Shown: positions 33,130 through 43,209, numbered from the stretch's first letter. The stretch is 64,000 bases of DNA from Protopterus annectens (GCF_019279795.1 NC_056743.1:1779253549-1779317548), one strand, 5' to 3'. The notes: a model not told the origin generated them from the sequence alone. A program made the numbers and translations.

Positions 33130-33540
33130 GAATCCGAGAAGCAGTGTCTCTTGATGGGAGCAGCATGACTGACATCCCCATCCATGGGCAGCTGACACTA
33201 CTTCTTCACTGCCCCAAAGGTGGTTGTGCAAGAGTCTGAGCACCAGGGCCAGCCTGCCCCAACAGGTTGTCCAGTCTGCTATCAATCCAGCATAGGTGAC
33301 ATTCATAGCTCCTATGAACACTCCTGCACACCATGGCCAATAGTTCATCCTGGGTGACTATCCCCCCTACACCACCACTTCCTAGAGGAAAGGACCCTAT
33401 CCCCTGAGGTGGTTCCACCCATAGGTGGTACAGTGCCAGCAGAGGGGGCCACCAGTGCCATGGCTGTCTGAGATAGGGTAGGCAGATCAGCAGGAACTGG
33501 CCTACTCTTATGTGTTGTGGTTATAGAGGCAAAGCAAGAC
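33130..33540 (-). pseudogene. Harbinger Myb-like protein, second-exon remnant
   Basis: Minus-strand text PVPADLPTLSQTAMALVAPS, then GTVPPMGGTTSGDRVL, then after a frame change VTQDELLAMVCRSVHRSYEC and HLCWIDSRLDNLLGQA. A Pro/Thr-rich linker followed by a helical C-terminus is typical of Harbinger Myb-like proteins. The strand agrees with the Myb domain at 35700-35937. Broken. Confidence 0.4.
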
Positions 33541-34587
33541 GTATAGGTAAGTTATGAACAAAACCATTGTTAGTAATAACAGCATGCCAGAACACTGGAA
33601 GTAACTCCATTACATTTTAATGCATATTATGTGAAACATAACAATAAATAATAGAACAGTCAGTATATTAACAGCATGCCATTAACAGTTAAGGCACAAG
33701 GCCAACAGAATAAGTAATTCAGCAAGATATGTTACTATGCAAACATTTTAATACATAGCAATAATAAAACACATGCCCCAAAATAAAGTGTGTGGAATAA
33801 CATATGTTAATAGTAAACCACAACTAATGAATAACAATAATAAATATATGAAGATAAGGGGTGGGGCGATAGATAAATACAGTCCATCAATACCATTATA
33901 GGCTATATAGTTGACAATAGTACTGCTATCTACTCTACAGGTCAGGCCTTTCTTTATCTCTAAAAGTGCCCTATAGCTACTGTAGCATGTACATACTGTC
34001 CAAGCTATCCGCATGGGACAGTATAGGTGAAGCAGTAACAACTGCAGGTACACAACTACATAGAACACTTGCACATCAGGTGTACCTATATAACTATCAA
34101 GGTGTACTGTGGGCTGATGTAGTGCTACTTTGTTATACATCTGTGACAGAGGGATTATATACTAGTAATTACATTCCATGACAGTGTGACACTTGAGAGA
34201 CATGTATGTGTACAGTACAGAGAGTAAGCAACTAGCATGCCTTGCTTGGCATTCATGGGGATAGAACACAATAACAGTGGCTGCAGAGGATATCTGCATC
34301 AAATGTATTAATTGACTGCATAAACCTTTAACAGACACTCCAGGCATGCAGCTATACCAAAGTTTACACATTTTATTTATTTTAGTTTACTTTATTATTA
34401 CTATACTTATTTCCTTTATTTTATGTTGTATTTTTACATTCTTGGTAATGATTGCAAGTATCTGTGACATATCAGCACACAATAATTTACTCAGAATATG
34501 GGCTAACTCACCCATTTACATGTAGTTCCTGTGGAGAGAATATCTGTTAACATTACATGACAGATACTGTAATATTTGATGCTTCAT
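33541..34587. other. AT-rich gap, possible expanded intron
   Basis: No coding signal. The frame at 33748-34140 is AT-driven and resembles nothing known. Confidence 0.3.
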
Positions 34588-34685
34588 AGCACTAGATTTG
34601 AACCCTGGTCTGTGTGTGGCAAAATGTACTTCATACAGAGCATTTAGGAAACTGAGCTACTGAGTCATTGTTAATTGCTGACTGA
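34588..34685 (-). mobile_element. tRNA-derived SINE-like element
   Basis: On the minus strand GACTCAGTAGCTCAGTTTCC, then ACCAGGGTTCAAATCT, giving A-box and B-box regions spaced as in 31945-32085. Same family. The B box (GGTTCAAATC) is near canonical. Confidence 0.6.
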
Positions 34686-35047
34686 CTGATATTTGGCTTG
34701 AGTTTACCTGGCACTAAAATATGACCTGTTAATAGTAGTACAGTTTTAAACTAGACTGCAGTGACAGTGGAACACACATGCATTTAGTAACCTAAACATT
34801 ACTACAGAGAATGCAGGCATACACAGTATATTGTTAGTGTGCTGAAATATCTTTGAAGTCAACAAGAAATATTTGATTATGGGTTATTATTTGCAGTCTA
34901 AAACTAGTACACTGTTATACCTGTCTGCAGCAGCATACCTCACAACCTAAATGCTTGTAGCTAACATGTAATGGTGAAAACAAGACAATCCTGATGTACA
35001 TGATTTACCTTGGTGTTATGTCTATTGGTGTATGTGTTGTTGCAGAC

Positions 35048-35520
35048 CAGCTGTCATAATTAGTTTCTTACAAAACAGCTCCGAATCTTCATTTATTGTA
35101 CAACAGACTTTATTAGATATACCTTCATGCAGGTACTGATATTATGTTGTGTTTTTATTGAAGAACAGTTGCCATAATCAATTTCTTGCAAAACAGCCCT
35201 ACTTCCGCAGTCAGTGCACAACAGACTTTATTAGAGATACCTTCAATCATTTACTGGTATAATTTCAAGTTTTTATTGCACAACAGTGATCGTTATGCAA
35301 GTGTTGCAGTACAACTGTAATTCCACAGTTATTGTGCTACAAACTTTGTTGCATATACTTTATTATGGTTAGTGCTTTAGTCTTCCCTGCTTATGGCACT
35401 GCAGATGGCAGTATGTACTTCTTGCAGTACAGGTGTGAGTCCACATTCATTGCAATACAATCTTTATTGATTATTCCTAATCACAGTTAATGCTTTACTC
35501 TTTCTTGCTTATTTGACTAG
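35048..35520. repeat. four-unit tandem array, 118-bp period
   Basis: Equivalent positions of ACAACAGACTTTATT-type text fall at 35101, 35219, 35337 and 35455, exactly 118 bp apart. Neighbouring blocks (AGTTTCTTACAAAACAG, AATTTCTTGCAAAACAG, GTGTTGCAGTACAAC, CTTCTTGCAGTACAG) keep the same spacing. The units have diverged by substitution but show almost no net length change. Confidence 0.8.
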
Positions 35521-35699
35521 AAATAGCAAAATACATCTGTACTCACCACACTCACAGTGCAACCTGGCCAAATGACCAGCATGCACTTCAGTATTGTGAG
35601 CCCTCTTCTCTGCACCTATTGGGAGAGAAGCACATCATTATGCAAACCAGTTTAGCAGACATTCAATATTAGATATTGGTGAAACAGAGATAAAATTAC

Positions 35700-35937
35700 T
35701 TACATACATGTGGGACATTCCCTGGTAGGAATTCTTGGACCCAGGTGCTGAAGAGACCCCCTCCCATCTTTTCAGGTCATCATGGTGGTGACGACACTGC
35801 TCACATCTGTGGAGGATACAAGTTGCACTGGTGAGGTCCCTCGCCAGACATTCCCAGGCCTCCACCTTGCACTCTGAGCCCTGGTAACCATGTTGCATTA
35901 GCCAGTCATCATTGTTTTTGACAAGGAGTCTGACCAT
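35700..35937 (-). pseudogene. Myb/SANT-like DNA-binding domain (Harbinger companion), fragment
   Basis: Minus-strand text LLVKNNDDWLMQHGYQGSEC, KVEAWECLARDLTSA, then HRCEQCRHHHDDLKRWEG. The pattern (LV..N.D.L, W..LA.DL..A, R..EQCR....DLKR) matches the trimeric-helix Myb/SANT-like domain of Harbinger companion proteins and NAIF1-type proteins. The frame is open for 99 codons and ends at GMSHMYV, just before TGTAAGTAA on the minus strand, a possible splice donor. Probably an old transposon fragment. Confidence 0.6.
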
Positions 35938-36640
35938 GACCCTGGACTCCTGAATGCCCCAATGCTGAGTGCAAAAGACAAACCCTCTCCAGTGCCTGCC
36001 ATGGTATCCTTCAGAGACAAAACTCCAATGGAGTATGCTGTATTCCTGCCTATTGCACTTAATGTAGCTTGTTTATCTACTCTTACATGCCATTGGGCAA
36101 CATATAAAAATGTGGAGCATCGCTTAGCACTGTACAAACCAGTGCAGCTGAATTGAGCAGTGCAAAAACTCAGATACTCAGAATCCTTGGCATTGCTTAA
36201 CATTGCACAAAGCAGCTAAGTGATGCCAAGCAGTGCATACACATTATCAGATGTTACTTGGTTTATGCAGTGCTTAGCTGGTCTTAACAGAGCTTAGCTG
36301 AGTGTAGCAGGCCAATATTTAAAACTAATTTGCATAATTTGTATTTCAAAAATAAATGCGTACTTGCCCTTCCGTGTTATCAAACCCTGCAACTATTGCA
36401 CATGAGGTCATAACTCTACCCATTTAGCTACGTAGATATGTGGAGTACTGCTATACCTTTACATATACCTCTGAGCTACCTTTAAGCAGTGCTGAGCACC
36501 ACGATGTGCCTCACAAACCTGAGCTGCTATGCTTAAACATGACTTTGGATAAATAAAATGCATCTGGTTTCTATTTTTAGATGTCTTGTGTCTCAGTGCC
36601 GCTTAGCGTTGCTGAGCTCTGTGCAGCACAAACATGCTTT

Positions 36641-37139
36641 TTAAGATAAAAAAAAATAAAATAAAATTGGAACTACTACTATTAAGTGGTGCTGGGAGTG
36701 TCTTGCTTATCTGCAGTCACAGTTAGTACTACACTCCCTACACTGATTCAATAACCGTATTCCATGGCTCCCCTCGACAACCTGTGTATACGCACATGGT
36801 AACATCCAGTGTAAGCTCTACAATATGCCTACACAGAGTTTATTAAATATACAGGATTGTGTTGTTAATTTATATGACAGTTTCCAAGAGATATAGTGAA
36901 ACAAGATAATTGCAGAATAAATGAAATTGGTGTTGGCATTACTGTAGCATACTGTTTATAAGATGATAAACCTTATAGTGTAATACCTGAAGTAAAATAA
37001 TTTATTGCATTATTATACACTATTTGGTCATTAGTGCTGAAAAGCATGCATACTGATCAGGCATCCTATCATATGCCCATTGTAAAACACACATATTCCA
37101 GTAGAAAGAAGTCTGGCCACTGAAGTTTTTTTTTTTTGA
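36641..37139. other. unassigned spacer
   Basis: AT-rich. No gene or repeat recognised. Confidence 0.35.
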
Positions 37140-37570
37140 TCAGATGGATTTCTATAGCAATATGCTATAGTCAAGCATTATTTTTTTATAACTGGGCTGG
37201 GGTGAAAATATGAGGAATATCATAGACATTTTGCAAAAGTTTGGACAGTTTAGACTTATAATTGCCAACAATGCAACCAATTATACTGCTGGTAACAACA
37301 CCACTCAACTGCATAAGACTTTTGCAGAATATCTCTGATTGCCCTGTCCCACATAAAATGTTTGATTTGCTGGTAAGTCATTAAGGATATATGTCAGTCA
37401 GTAATGAAGGGCATTACAGTACATTATTCACTTCAGAAAACACAAAGTACAAAAAATGCACATCGATCCCCAAATCTGTTGTTCTGTTACATTTTTATTT
37501 TACTTGCACTTAGTTGCCGAGGACTGTCCTTTGCCTCCCTATTATTTTTGGCTTTTTATAAAATTCTTCA
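37140..37570. repeat. CATACCTCTCA-family fragment
   Basis: Shares TAAAATGTTTGATTTGCTGG, AAGTCATTAAGG-type text, and the end TTTGCCTCCCTATTATTTTT with 44770-45010 and 26107-26502. Terminal repeats absent. Confidence 0.45.
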
Positions 37571-37604
37571 AACAGCAGATGAAATAGTGCCCTATTTATT
37601 AAAA

Positions 37605-37672
37605 AAACAAAAACAAAAAAAAAAAAAAAAAGAAAAACAGATAGGGAAAGAGAGAGAGAGAGAGAAACAGAC
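37605..37672. repeat. A-rich and (GA)n low-complexity tract
   Basis: A runs followed by AGAGAGAG. Frames through it are artefacts. Confidence 0.9.
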
Positions 37673-37835
37673 AATTCACTGTCTTTCCACTCATGTCTCT
37701 TGCACTGCACTGATGCACTGTGCAAGTGTAAGGAAGCAGGTACAATTCACATGTGCAGTACATCAGCACTGAGCCCAGGAGGTGGAGGAACACTACAGAA
37801 TAAATTATATAATGAGATTGTTCAAGAAATTAAGC

Positions 37836-37935
37836 ATTTTATTTTTAGATAATGTCACTATATAATAACAATAATCCATTCCTGTATTTTATTTTTATAT
37901 AATGTCAGTATATAATAACAATAATACATTCATGT
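37836..37935. repeat. two-unit tandem repeat, 50 bp
   Basis: 37836-37885 and 37886-37935 differ at about four positions. Each contains ATTTTATTTTT, ATAATGTCA and TATATAATAACAATAAT. The unit resembles the terminal text of the foldback transposon at 41515-41902. Confidence 0.85.
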
Positions 37936-38045
37936 GTGAGGGTGTCTCTGGATTTACCCAAGCTTTGCCCTTGTCATCAACCCACACCAACCCTGGGTAA
38001 ATTTTGTGATACCCACCCCCAGTCATGGATTATTACTAAATATTT
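37936..38045. repeat. short inverted-repeat region
   Basis: GGATTTACCC and GGGTAAATTTTG form imperfect arms about 50 bp apart. The same words occur in the hairpin at 41400-41490, so it is probably a related remnant. Confidence 0.4.
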
Positions 38046-38412
38046 TTTAGGTAAAGTAGAAATGTAACCCAGTAAAAGAAGAAAGTGCTTTGAATCATCA
38101 TATTCTTTTTTGATGGAGATTTTCTGTCCTCCCCAATGTCCACAGATCATGTTTATGAATACTTCTCACACCATTATGCATTTAATGTGTAACATCATGT
38201 TTTTTTGGTTCATCAGCCAAAGCAGAGTGTTTAGATGCTGAACATTGTAGTCCAAACTTAATGATTCTTAAAAAGTGTCAGAGACAAGTTAAACATAACA
38301 GAAGTATGACTACCCAAAGATTGTATTTCAGAGCACATCTCTACACAGAAACGTTGGTAAAACACAGGTCATTCTCTTTGATATCATTTACAAAGATTTT
38401 GGTCAATGTTAT
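38046..38412. other. 3' flank of the olfactory receptor, unassigned
   Basis: No gene recognised. Confidence 0.35.
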
Positions 38413-38423
38413 TTTATTTTATT
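38413..38423 (-). promoter_or_regulatory. candidate poly(A) signals of the olfactory receptor
   Basis: Two overlapping AATAAA hexamers on the minus strand (plus-strand TTTATTTTATT) lie about 145-155 bp downstream of the stop codon. Position and strand suit the receptor transcript. Confidence 0.45.
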
Positions 38424-38567
38424 AAATTGAAGCAAATAATATACAAAATCAAGAAACACTAGCATCTAAGTTTTAATTTCTTTCTGACTGAGGAGCACTT
38501 TCATTTGTATCTTGCCCAAATATCTCCTCATAGTTTAATCAGCTCTACAACTCCATCTAGTGACATG

Positions 38568-39557
38568 TCATACAGTGAAAATCTTGTTCAAAACTCTGAG
38601 GAAGCTGATTCTAATTTCTTTTGTTTTCAGACAATAAATAATAGGATTTACCAGTGGAGGAACAATGTTCTGTATGATCCCTGCTAATACCTGAATGCTC
38701 ACTGATGTGTCACTCACAAAACGAGAAATAAGCACACTTGCTTGGACAAAAATATAAAGGACAATTATAAGAAGATGACTAGCACAAGTGGAAAAAGCTT
38801 TCTTGTGCCCCATTCTGGACTTTACTTTAATGACAGACAACAGGATTTTAATATAAGTTATTATAATGAAACATAAAATTAGAGACATAAAGGCTAGGGC
38901 AAGTATTAAGGGTACAAAAGAATATGAAGAAACATCAGCACATGCCAGCATCATTAATGATGTATACTCACAAAAATATGCAGTTATTGTATTTGGCCCA
39001 CAAAATGGTACATTCAGTACAATATAAATGTGAAAAAAAACTATCAGAAGTCCTGGTACCCAGCAAAAAATGGAAAGTTGTGTTGTATGCTTCATGGTCA
39101 TTATGACAGAATAATACAATGGGCTGCAAATGGCATGATAGCGGTCATAGGCCATGACTGCCAAAACCAAACATTCAGTTACATTCAGATATATAAAGAA
39201 GCACATTTGTGTGACACAAGAAACAAATTCTATGGTTGTGTCATCTGTCAACAAGTAATGTAATATCTTGGGGACAGTCACTGTTGGGATGCTGATATCT
39301 AACATGGCAAGGTTGCAAACAAACAAGTACATGGGTGAGTGAAGTCTCTCATCCAAGCCAATAAGAAGAAGAAACATTGCATTTTCAGTCAGTGAAGCTA
39401 CATATATTACAATGAATACAGCAAATAGTATAATATTTGACTGCCAATCATGTAGCCATAGAAATCCTTCAAGACTGAAGTGCGAGAGATGAAACATTGT
39501 TAGGTTGGGCTCTGTGAAGTGCAAGAGATGAAACATTGTCAGATTGGGTTCTGTCAT
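38568..39557 (-). CDS. olfactory receptor (seven-transmembrane odorant receptor)
   Basis: Odorant GPCR of the olfactory sensory neuron membrane that signals through G-olf. 329 residues, a normal length. Hallmarks in order: N-terminal NLT glycosylation sites (residues 5 and 18); TM1 about 41-66 (ends with LTENAMF where GN is usual); LHSPMYLFVCNLAMLD (72-87); disulphide Cys 114; MAYDRYHAICSPLYY (135-149); three extracellular Cys at 186, 196 and 206 with FCE; KAFSTCASHL (253-262) before TM6; VNPIIYCLKTKEIR (303-316) ending TM7. No stop or frameshift. The chosen start is the second in-frame ATG: the 15 codons before it translate a polypyrimidine tract and splice acceptor. Residues 2-14 and 15-27 are a direct 13-residue duplication. 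The CNLAML and YCLKTKEIR wording recalls fish and amphibian receptors, but subfamily is not assigned. Single-exon coding, as usual. Confidence 0.9.
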   Translation of the reverse strand: MTEPNLTMFHLLHFTEPNLTMFHLSHFSLEGFLWLHDWQSNIILFAVFIVIYVASLTENAMFLLLIGLDERLHSPMYLFVCNLAMLDISIPTVTVPKILHYLLTDDTTIEFVSCVTQMCFFIYLNVTECLVLAVMAYDRYHAICSPLYYSVIMTMKHTTQLSIFCWVPGLLIVFFHIYIVLNVPFCGPNTITAYFCEYTSLMMLACADVSSYSFVPLILALAFMSLILCFIIITYIKILLSVIKVKSRMGHKKAFSTCASHLLIIVLYIFVQASVLISRFVSDTSVSIQVLAGIIQNIVPPLVNPIIYCLKTKEIRISFLRVLNKIFTV

Positions 39558-39576
39558 GACAAACTTTTCTTGTGCC

Positions 39577-39599
39577 CTACAAAAAAAAAAAAAAAAAAA
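39577..39599 (-). promoter_or_regulatory. splice acceptor upstream of the receptor coding exon
   Basis: On the minus strand a run of about 19 T is followed by GTAG and then GGCACAAG, 20 bp upstream of the start ATG. Olfactory receptor genes usually have untranslated upstream exons spliced to a single coding exon, and this tract fits that. The upstream exon was not located. Confidence 0.65.
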
Positions 39600-39990
39600 C
39601 AAACAAACATCAAACGTTTGATAAAGTCAAAGTTATAAATTGTGCAAATACCTCATTATCATATATAATGAATGAATTCATGCTATGTGGCCTGTGAAAT
39701 ATCTGTAACTCCACATTGTACTGTACAGTATTGTGATGCATGCTGTATATACATTCACTTATCATCTTGGCATCTATATATTAAGAAATGCAAGAAACCA
39801 GAAAACAATTTGTTGCATATTCTTATGTTAAATGAGCTAAAATACACCTACATCTAGATTTTTGCATCCGACAGAATTAGAAAGAAATCATTTTTGGATT
39901 ATTTTCCACATGTTCCTCCTCCTCTTTTTCTTCACATTTTGGCTGAATATCCTATGTCCTCTTTGGCTTATAGTGTTAACCACCTCTTGA
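39600..39990. other. 5' flank of the olfactory receptor, probable intron
   Basis: No gene or repeat recognised. If the acceptor is used, this is intronic. Confidence 0.35.
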
Positions 39991-40130
39991 CATAGAGGTT
40001 CATAGGCAAATATGAGGCTAGCTTCTTTTGTGGGTCCTTTTACACCCAAGTGACTTCTCTGTCGAAGGTGAGACTCAAACCCTGTATCTCAAGTCTGTGA
40101 GGTAAACATCTTAACTGTTATAACAACCCC
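39991..40130 (-). mobile_element. tRNA-derived SINE with a CR1-like 3' tail
   Basis: Reading the minus strand from 40130: GTTATAACAGTTAAGATG (A-box side), ACAGGGTTTGAGTCTCACC (B box), a body of about 60 bp, then GCTAGCCTCATATTTGCC and TATGAACCTCTATG. The last part resembles the CR1 3' end found here (TAGCCTAGTATGAACC, TATGAACC repeats). A tRNA head joined to a CR1 tail is the known layout of SINEs mobilised by CR1. Confidence 0.6.
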
Positions 40131-40401
40131 CAACCCACACTGCATCCTTTTTCAGTGGAAAATCTTTAAAAGTAAATATTTGCAATCTTGACTGTAGGCA
40201 AAACAATATTATTTTGTATTCTTTCAATTTCATTTCAATTTTTTTATATATATAAAATAATTTATACAGTAGAGAGTTGATCATTGGAAGTAATTGGGAC
40301 CTAGTGGAGTTTGGATAATTAGACTTTTCAGATAATTAAATATGCATTGAACCGGATAGGAAACTGCAAATATCTATTTTTTTCTGCATGCTTTTCAACC
40401 A
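40131..40401. other. unassigned spacer
   Basis: AT-rich. Nothing recognised. Confidence 0.35.
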
Positions 40402-41352
40402 TTCATAGGTTCATAGGTTCATACTAGGCTATCTGCCCAAGGGCATTTATAAGCCTAGCCCAGAGTTTTGTGGCTTTCGCCACCCCTTTAGTTTGAAGCA
40501 AACTATGCCCATTATTTTGCTGTGCCTCTGTCAAGCAGTGACACTGAGGTAATCCATCTCCATCCATTGGTCAAGATTTCTTTTGAACAAGGCCAGCGAG
40601 GTGCTCTGCCTCACATGTACCGGGATTTTGTTCCACAGCATAGGGAGTCTCTGGGTGATGAATCTGTCCCTCCAGCACGTCCTATTAATAAACGTGTCAA
40701 GGTTTAAGTCTCCTGCCCTTGTAGTTCTGAGGGATCTAGATTTTTTGAGGTGAAGCATGTTCATCAAATCTGGGTTTGACATGGCCTTGTATGTCAGGCA
40801 CAGGTCACCCTCTGTAAGCGTGTGTTTACAGAGCTAGAGTTCTTTCAGTCGGGCAGCATAAGACATATTTTTGAGACCCTTTATCCTTTTGTTGAGGAAC
40901 TTTTGGGGCCTTTCCAGCTGCTGCTGCAGGTGTTGGGTCAGATACATTCCGAATGGGGCATTGTACTCAATCATTGGTCTGATGAGTGATGAGTACAGGG
41001 GACGATGACCTCCTTGATCTAGATGTGAATCCCTTCATGATCAGGTGGGCAATGTAGAAGGTCTTCCTAACTACTGGTTACTGTCAACCTGGGTCCCCAG
41101 ATCCTGATAACCTCTTCTGTGCTCAGTGGATTGTCACCTATATGGTAGCTAGGGGTAACCTTGTTTTTCCCGAAGGGTATGACTATGCATTTCTTGGCGT
41201 TTAACTTTAGGCCATGGCTCTGGCACCAGTTATCTGTTTCTGTGAGACCCTTCTGAAGGATATCTGTGTCAGATGTGTTCTCGACTATGGCGCCCAGTTT
41301 GCAGTCATCTGCAAACTTTGTCAGCCATAACCCTCCTGTGTTTGCTTGTACT
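40402..41352 (-). mobile_element. CR1 LINE copy 3, 5'-truncated
   Basis: Tail CATAGGTTCATAGGTTCATA at 40404-40423, then the 3' UTR variant AGGCTATCTGCCCAAGGGCA shared with copies 5 and 7. Minus-strand ORF2 pieces: 40782-40531 (SRSLRTTRAGDLNLDTFINR, NKIPVHVRQSTSLALFKRNL) and about 41340-41070 (GGLWLTKFADDCKLGAIVEN with the catalytic FADD block). Similarity stops near 41352, where the foldback element begins. Confidence 0.85.
40531..41340 (-). pseudogene. CR1 ORF2 fragment (RT motif C to C-terminus)
   Basis: Carries KFADDCKLGA, LNAKKCIVIPFGKNKVTPSY and the LWNKIPVHVRQ C-terminal motif. The central part (40790-41060) is out of frame. Truncated at its 5' side. Confidence 0.8.
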
Positions 41353-41902
41353 TCTGACTCCAGTGGACAATAAAGCAATAACCAATGACGTTTTGTGGTA
41401 TATTGAAGATTTACCCATGGTTTGTGTGGTTTAATCATGAGGGTGAAGCCCGAGTGAGTAAATAAAGCCAACCATGGGTAAATTTCAATATACAGCAACC
41501 ACTGAGTCGGTTATTGCTATTATACAATGACATTATTTAAGAAAAAATACTTACTTTTCTTAAATAATGTCTTTGTATAATGGCGCATTACTGTTCTTCT
41601 GCTGGTAGTGGTACACTGCTTCCTTGTTCTGATGTACTGAGCATGCATATGGGACTTGTGTCCCTCGCATACCCAGTACATCAATGCTTTGAAATGGAAA
41701 CAACGGAGAAACGAAAGTCTCTGTTGCTCCATTTTTTCTTTTTTTATTTGTTTAAAAAAATATTTTGAGGACTTTTTACCAACGGAAAAAAGTCCGGGCG
41801 ACCGAACCTTTTTTCCATTGGTATATTGTGGGATTTACAATGGGCACGCTGGCCAATCAGCATGTACATTTTGTAATATTAATGGTGGTCATTGTATAAT
41901 AA
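41353..41902. mobile_element. foldback-type non-autonomous DNA transposon
   Basis: 41515-41902 has inverted ends TATTATACAATGAC and GTCATTGTATAATA. At its left a near-perfect palindrome (41520-41580, arms TATACAATGACATTATTTAA and TTAAATAATGTCTTTGTATA) forms a strong hairpin. A second hairpin precedes it (41375-41515, arms with GCAATAACC, TATATTGAAG, ATTTACCCATGGTT). No protein. The CR1 copy to its left stops where this begins and does not resume, so it either replaced or joined a truncated end. Confidence 0.55.
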
Positions 41903-43209
41903 ATAATATTTTTCACACACAAGCAAGCTACAAGCTCAAAAACATGCACAAGTGAATACATACAACATTTACATATTCAGACTTCATGATTTTTCCTACC
42001 CAAAAACTTTGGAAGGCTACATTTGGGTAACTAACATTTCTGATAATCAACATTTGGATAATCAACTCTCTACTGTATGTAACAAATATCTGGAAGAAAC
42101 AAAATTCTTTATAAATATATTGTTTTATGCTACTCTTTTGATGACTTAAAAAAGAAACAAAAACTTTTGTTAATAAAATTGATATGACACTTAAATAAAT
42201 CCTCTAGCATACTGATTCAAACCAGTGTGTGTTACACAGAGTAATAGGTATTATCAGTAAATATTGTACAGATCCCATCTGCTTTTAATATGCTATAATT
42301 CCCTAAATGTAATGCTTAGAGTTGAAGGCTTATGTCTTTTTTATCCATGTACATTAACTGATGTTTTCTTTATGAGATTTTCTCCCCAGAAACCCACTGA
42401 AAAGAGATGTGACCACCTGAACTGCATTGCTGAACAAAATAAAATTAATAATGGTTGTATACAGCAAAACATGCATAGTTATTGTAAGCCAGTATTTACA
42501 AATGTTAGAATTAAGCATTTCTAAATTGTTTTAGTTTGATTTTTATCAACCAAGAGGATCGTGAGGTTCTAGCATCCACTGTTTTGTCCCACTAAGATTC
42601 TCACATGAAAAGAAAAATCACAAAGTCATCCTTAAAGTGAGGTCTGTCATTCTAACTATTTTTTCTCAAAATAAAATATTTCTTTGGATATTCCTCCTAA
42701 GGCTTTCACTGTCAGATTTTTTTGGTAGGAAAATCTCCTGGCTTAGCCCTTCAAGTATTCTGTGTCCTTTCCTTTGTGAAACTTCATATAAGATGAGTAT
42801 AGGACAATTCTGTTTTCAAAGATCTAAAACCATGGCTGCCTTGGGGAAATGAGCACTGTGTACAATATCTGCATACTAACAGCCTCTCATTTTTGTGGAC
42901 TATGCACCTCAAGAGGGAAGATGGTCACCAGTTTTTAATTCTATTTTTACTGGAACAAGAAAGAACAGACGGGGCATTTATTGGTGTGGTACAGGGCTTT
43001 TTTTATTTCTTTTAGATCAGTGATCCATAAGTACTTAAGATTTTTTTTTTGCATTTTATATTTAGTCTGTTCAAATTTGATTCCTAGTCAGAAGGGAACA
43101 TTTCCTTCTGTGATTAATTACATATTTTATCATATTGGACTGTAATTAGAAACGTCAGCTTGACTTGAAAATTTTGTGATTTCCCATGCCAGTTAGTTCA
43201 CCTGAACTA
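41903..43209. other. unassigned AT-rich region
   Basis: No credible gene over 1.3 kb. Several AT-driven short frames (for example 42264-42524) lack any recognisable motif. Confidence 0.4.

Larger units (their letters stand above)
32500..36640 (-). mobile_element. Harbinger-related mosaic with Myb-like gene fragments
   Basis: Bounded by clusters of GCTTAGC-type motifs followed by TGCACAAAC (32566-32596; 36115-36135; 36600-36630), which also occur in the upstream region of Harbinger copy A. Inside lie two minus-strand pieces of a Myb/SANT-like companion protein (35700-35937 and 33130-33540) separated by about 2.1 kb holding a tandem array and a SINE. No terminal inverted repeats are identified, so the boundaries are inferred. 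Confidence 0.4.

Noticed and set aside
32647-33348. Frames of 114-171 codons with poly-Lys or poly-Phe
   Set aside because: They read through long T tracts in both strands, overlap one another and share no motif with known proteins.
33748-34140. 130-codon minus-strand frame
   Set aside because: AT-driven hydrophobic text without motif, homologue or splice context.
37404-37772. 122-codon frame
   Set aside because: Crosses an A-rich and GA-repeat tract and a transposon fragment.
38924-39263. Plus-strand frames of 60-77 codons within the receptor
   Set aside because: Shadows of the minus-strand olfactory receptor.
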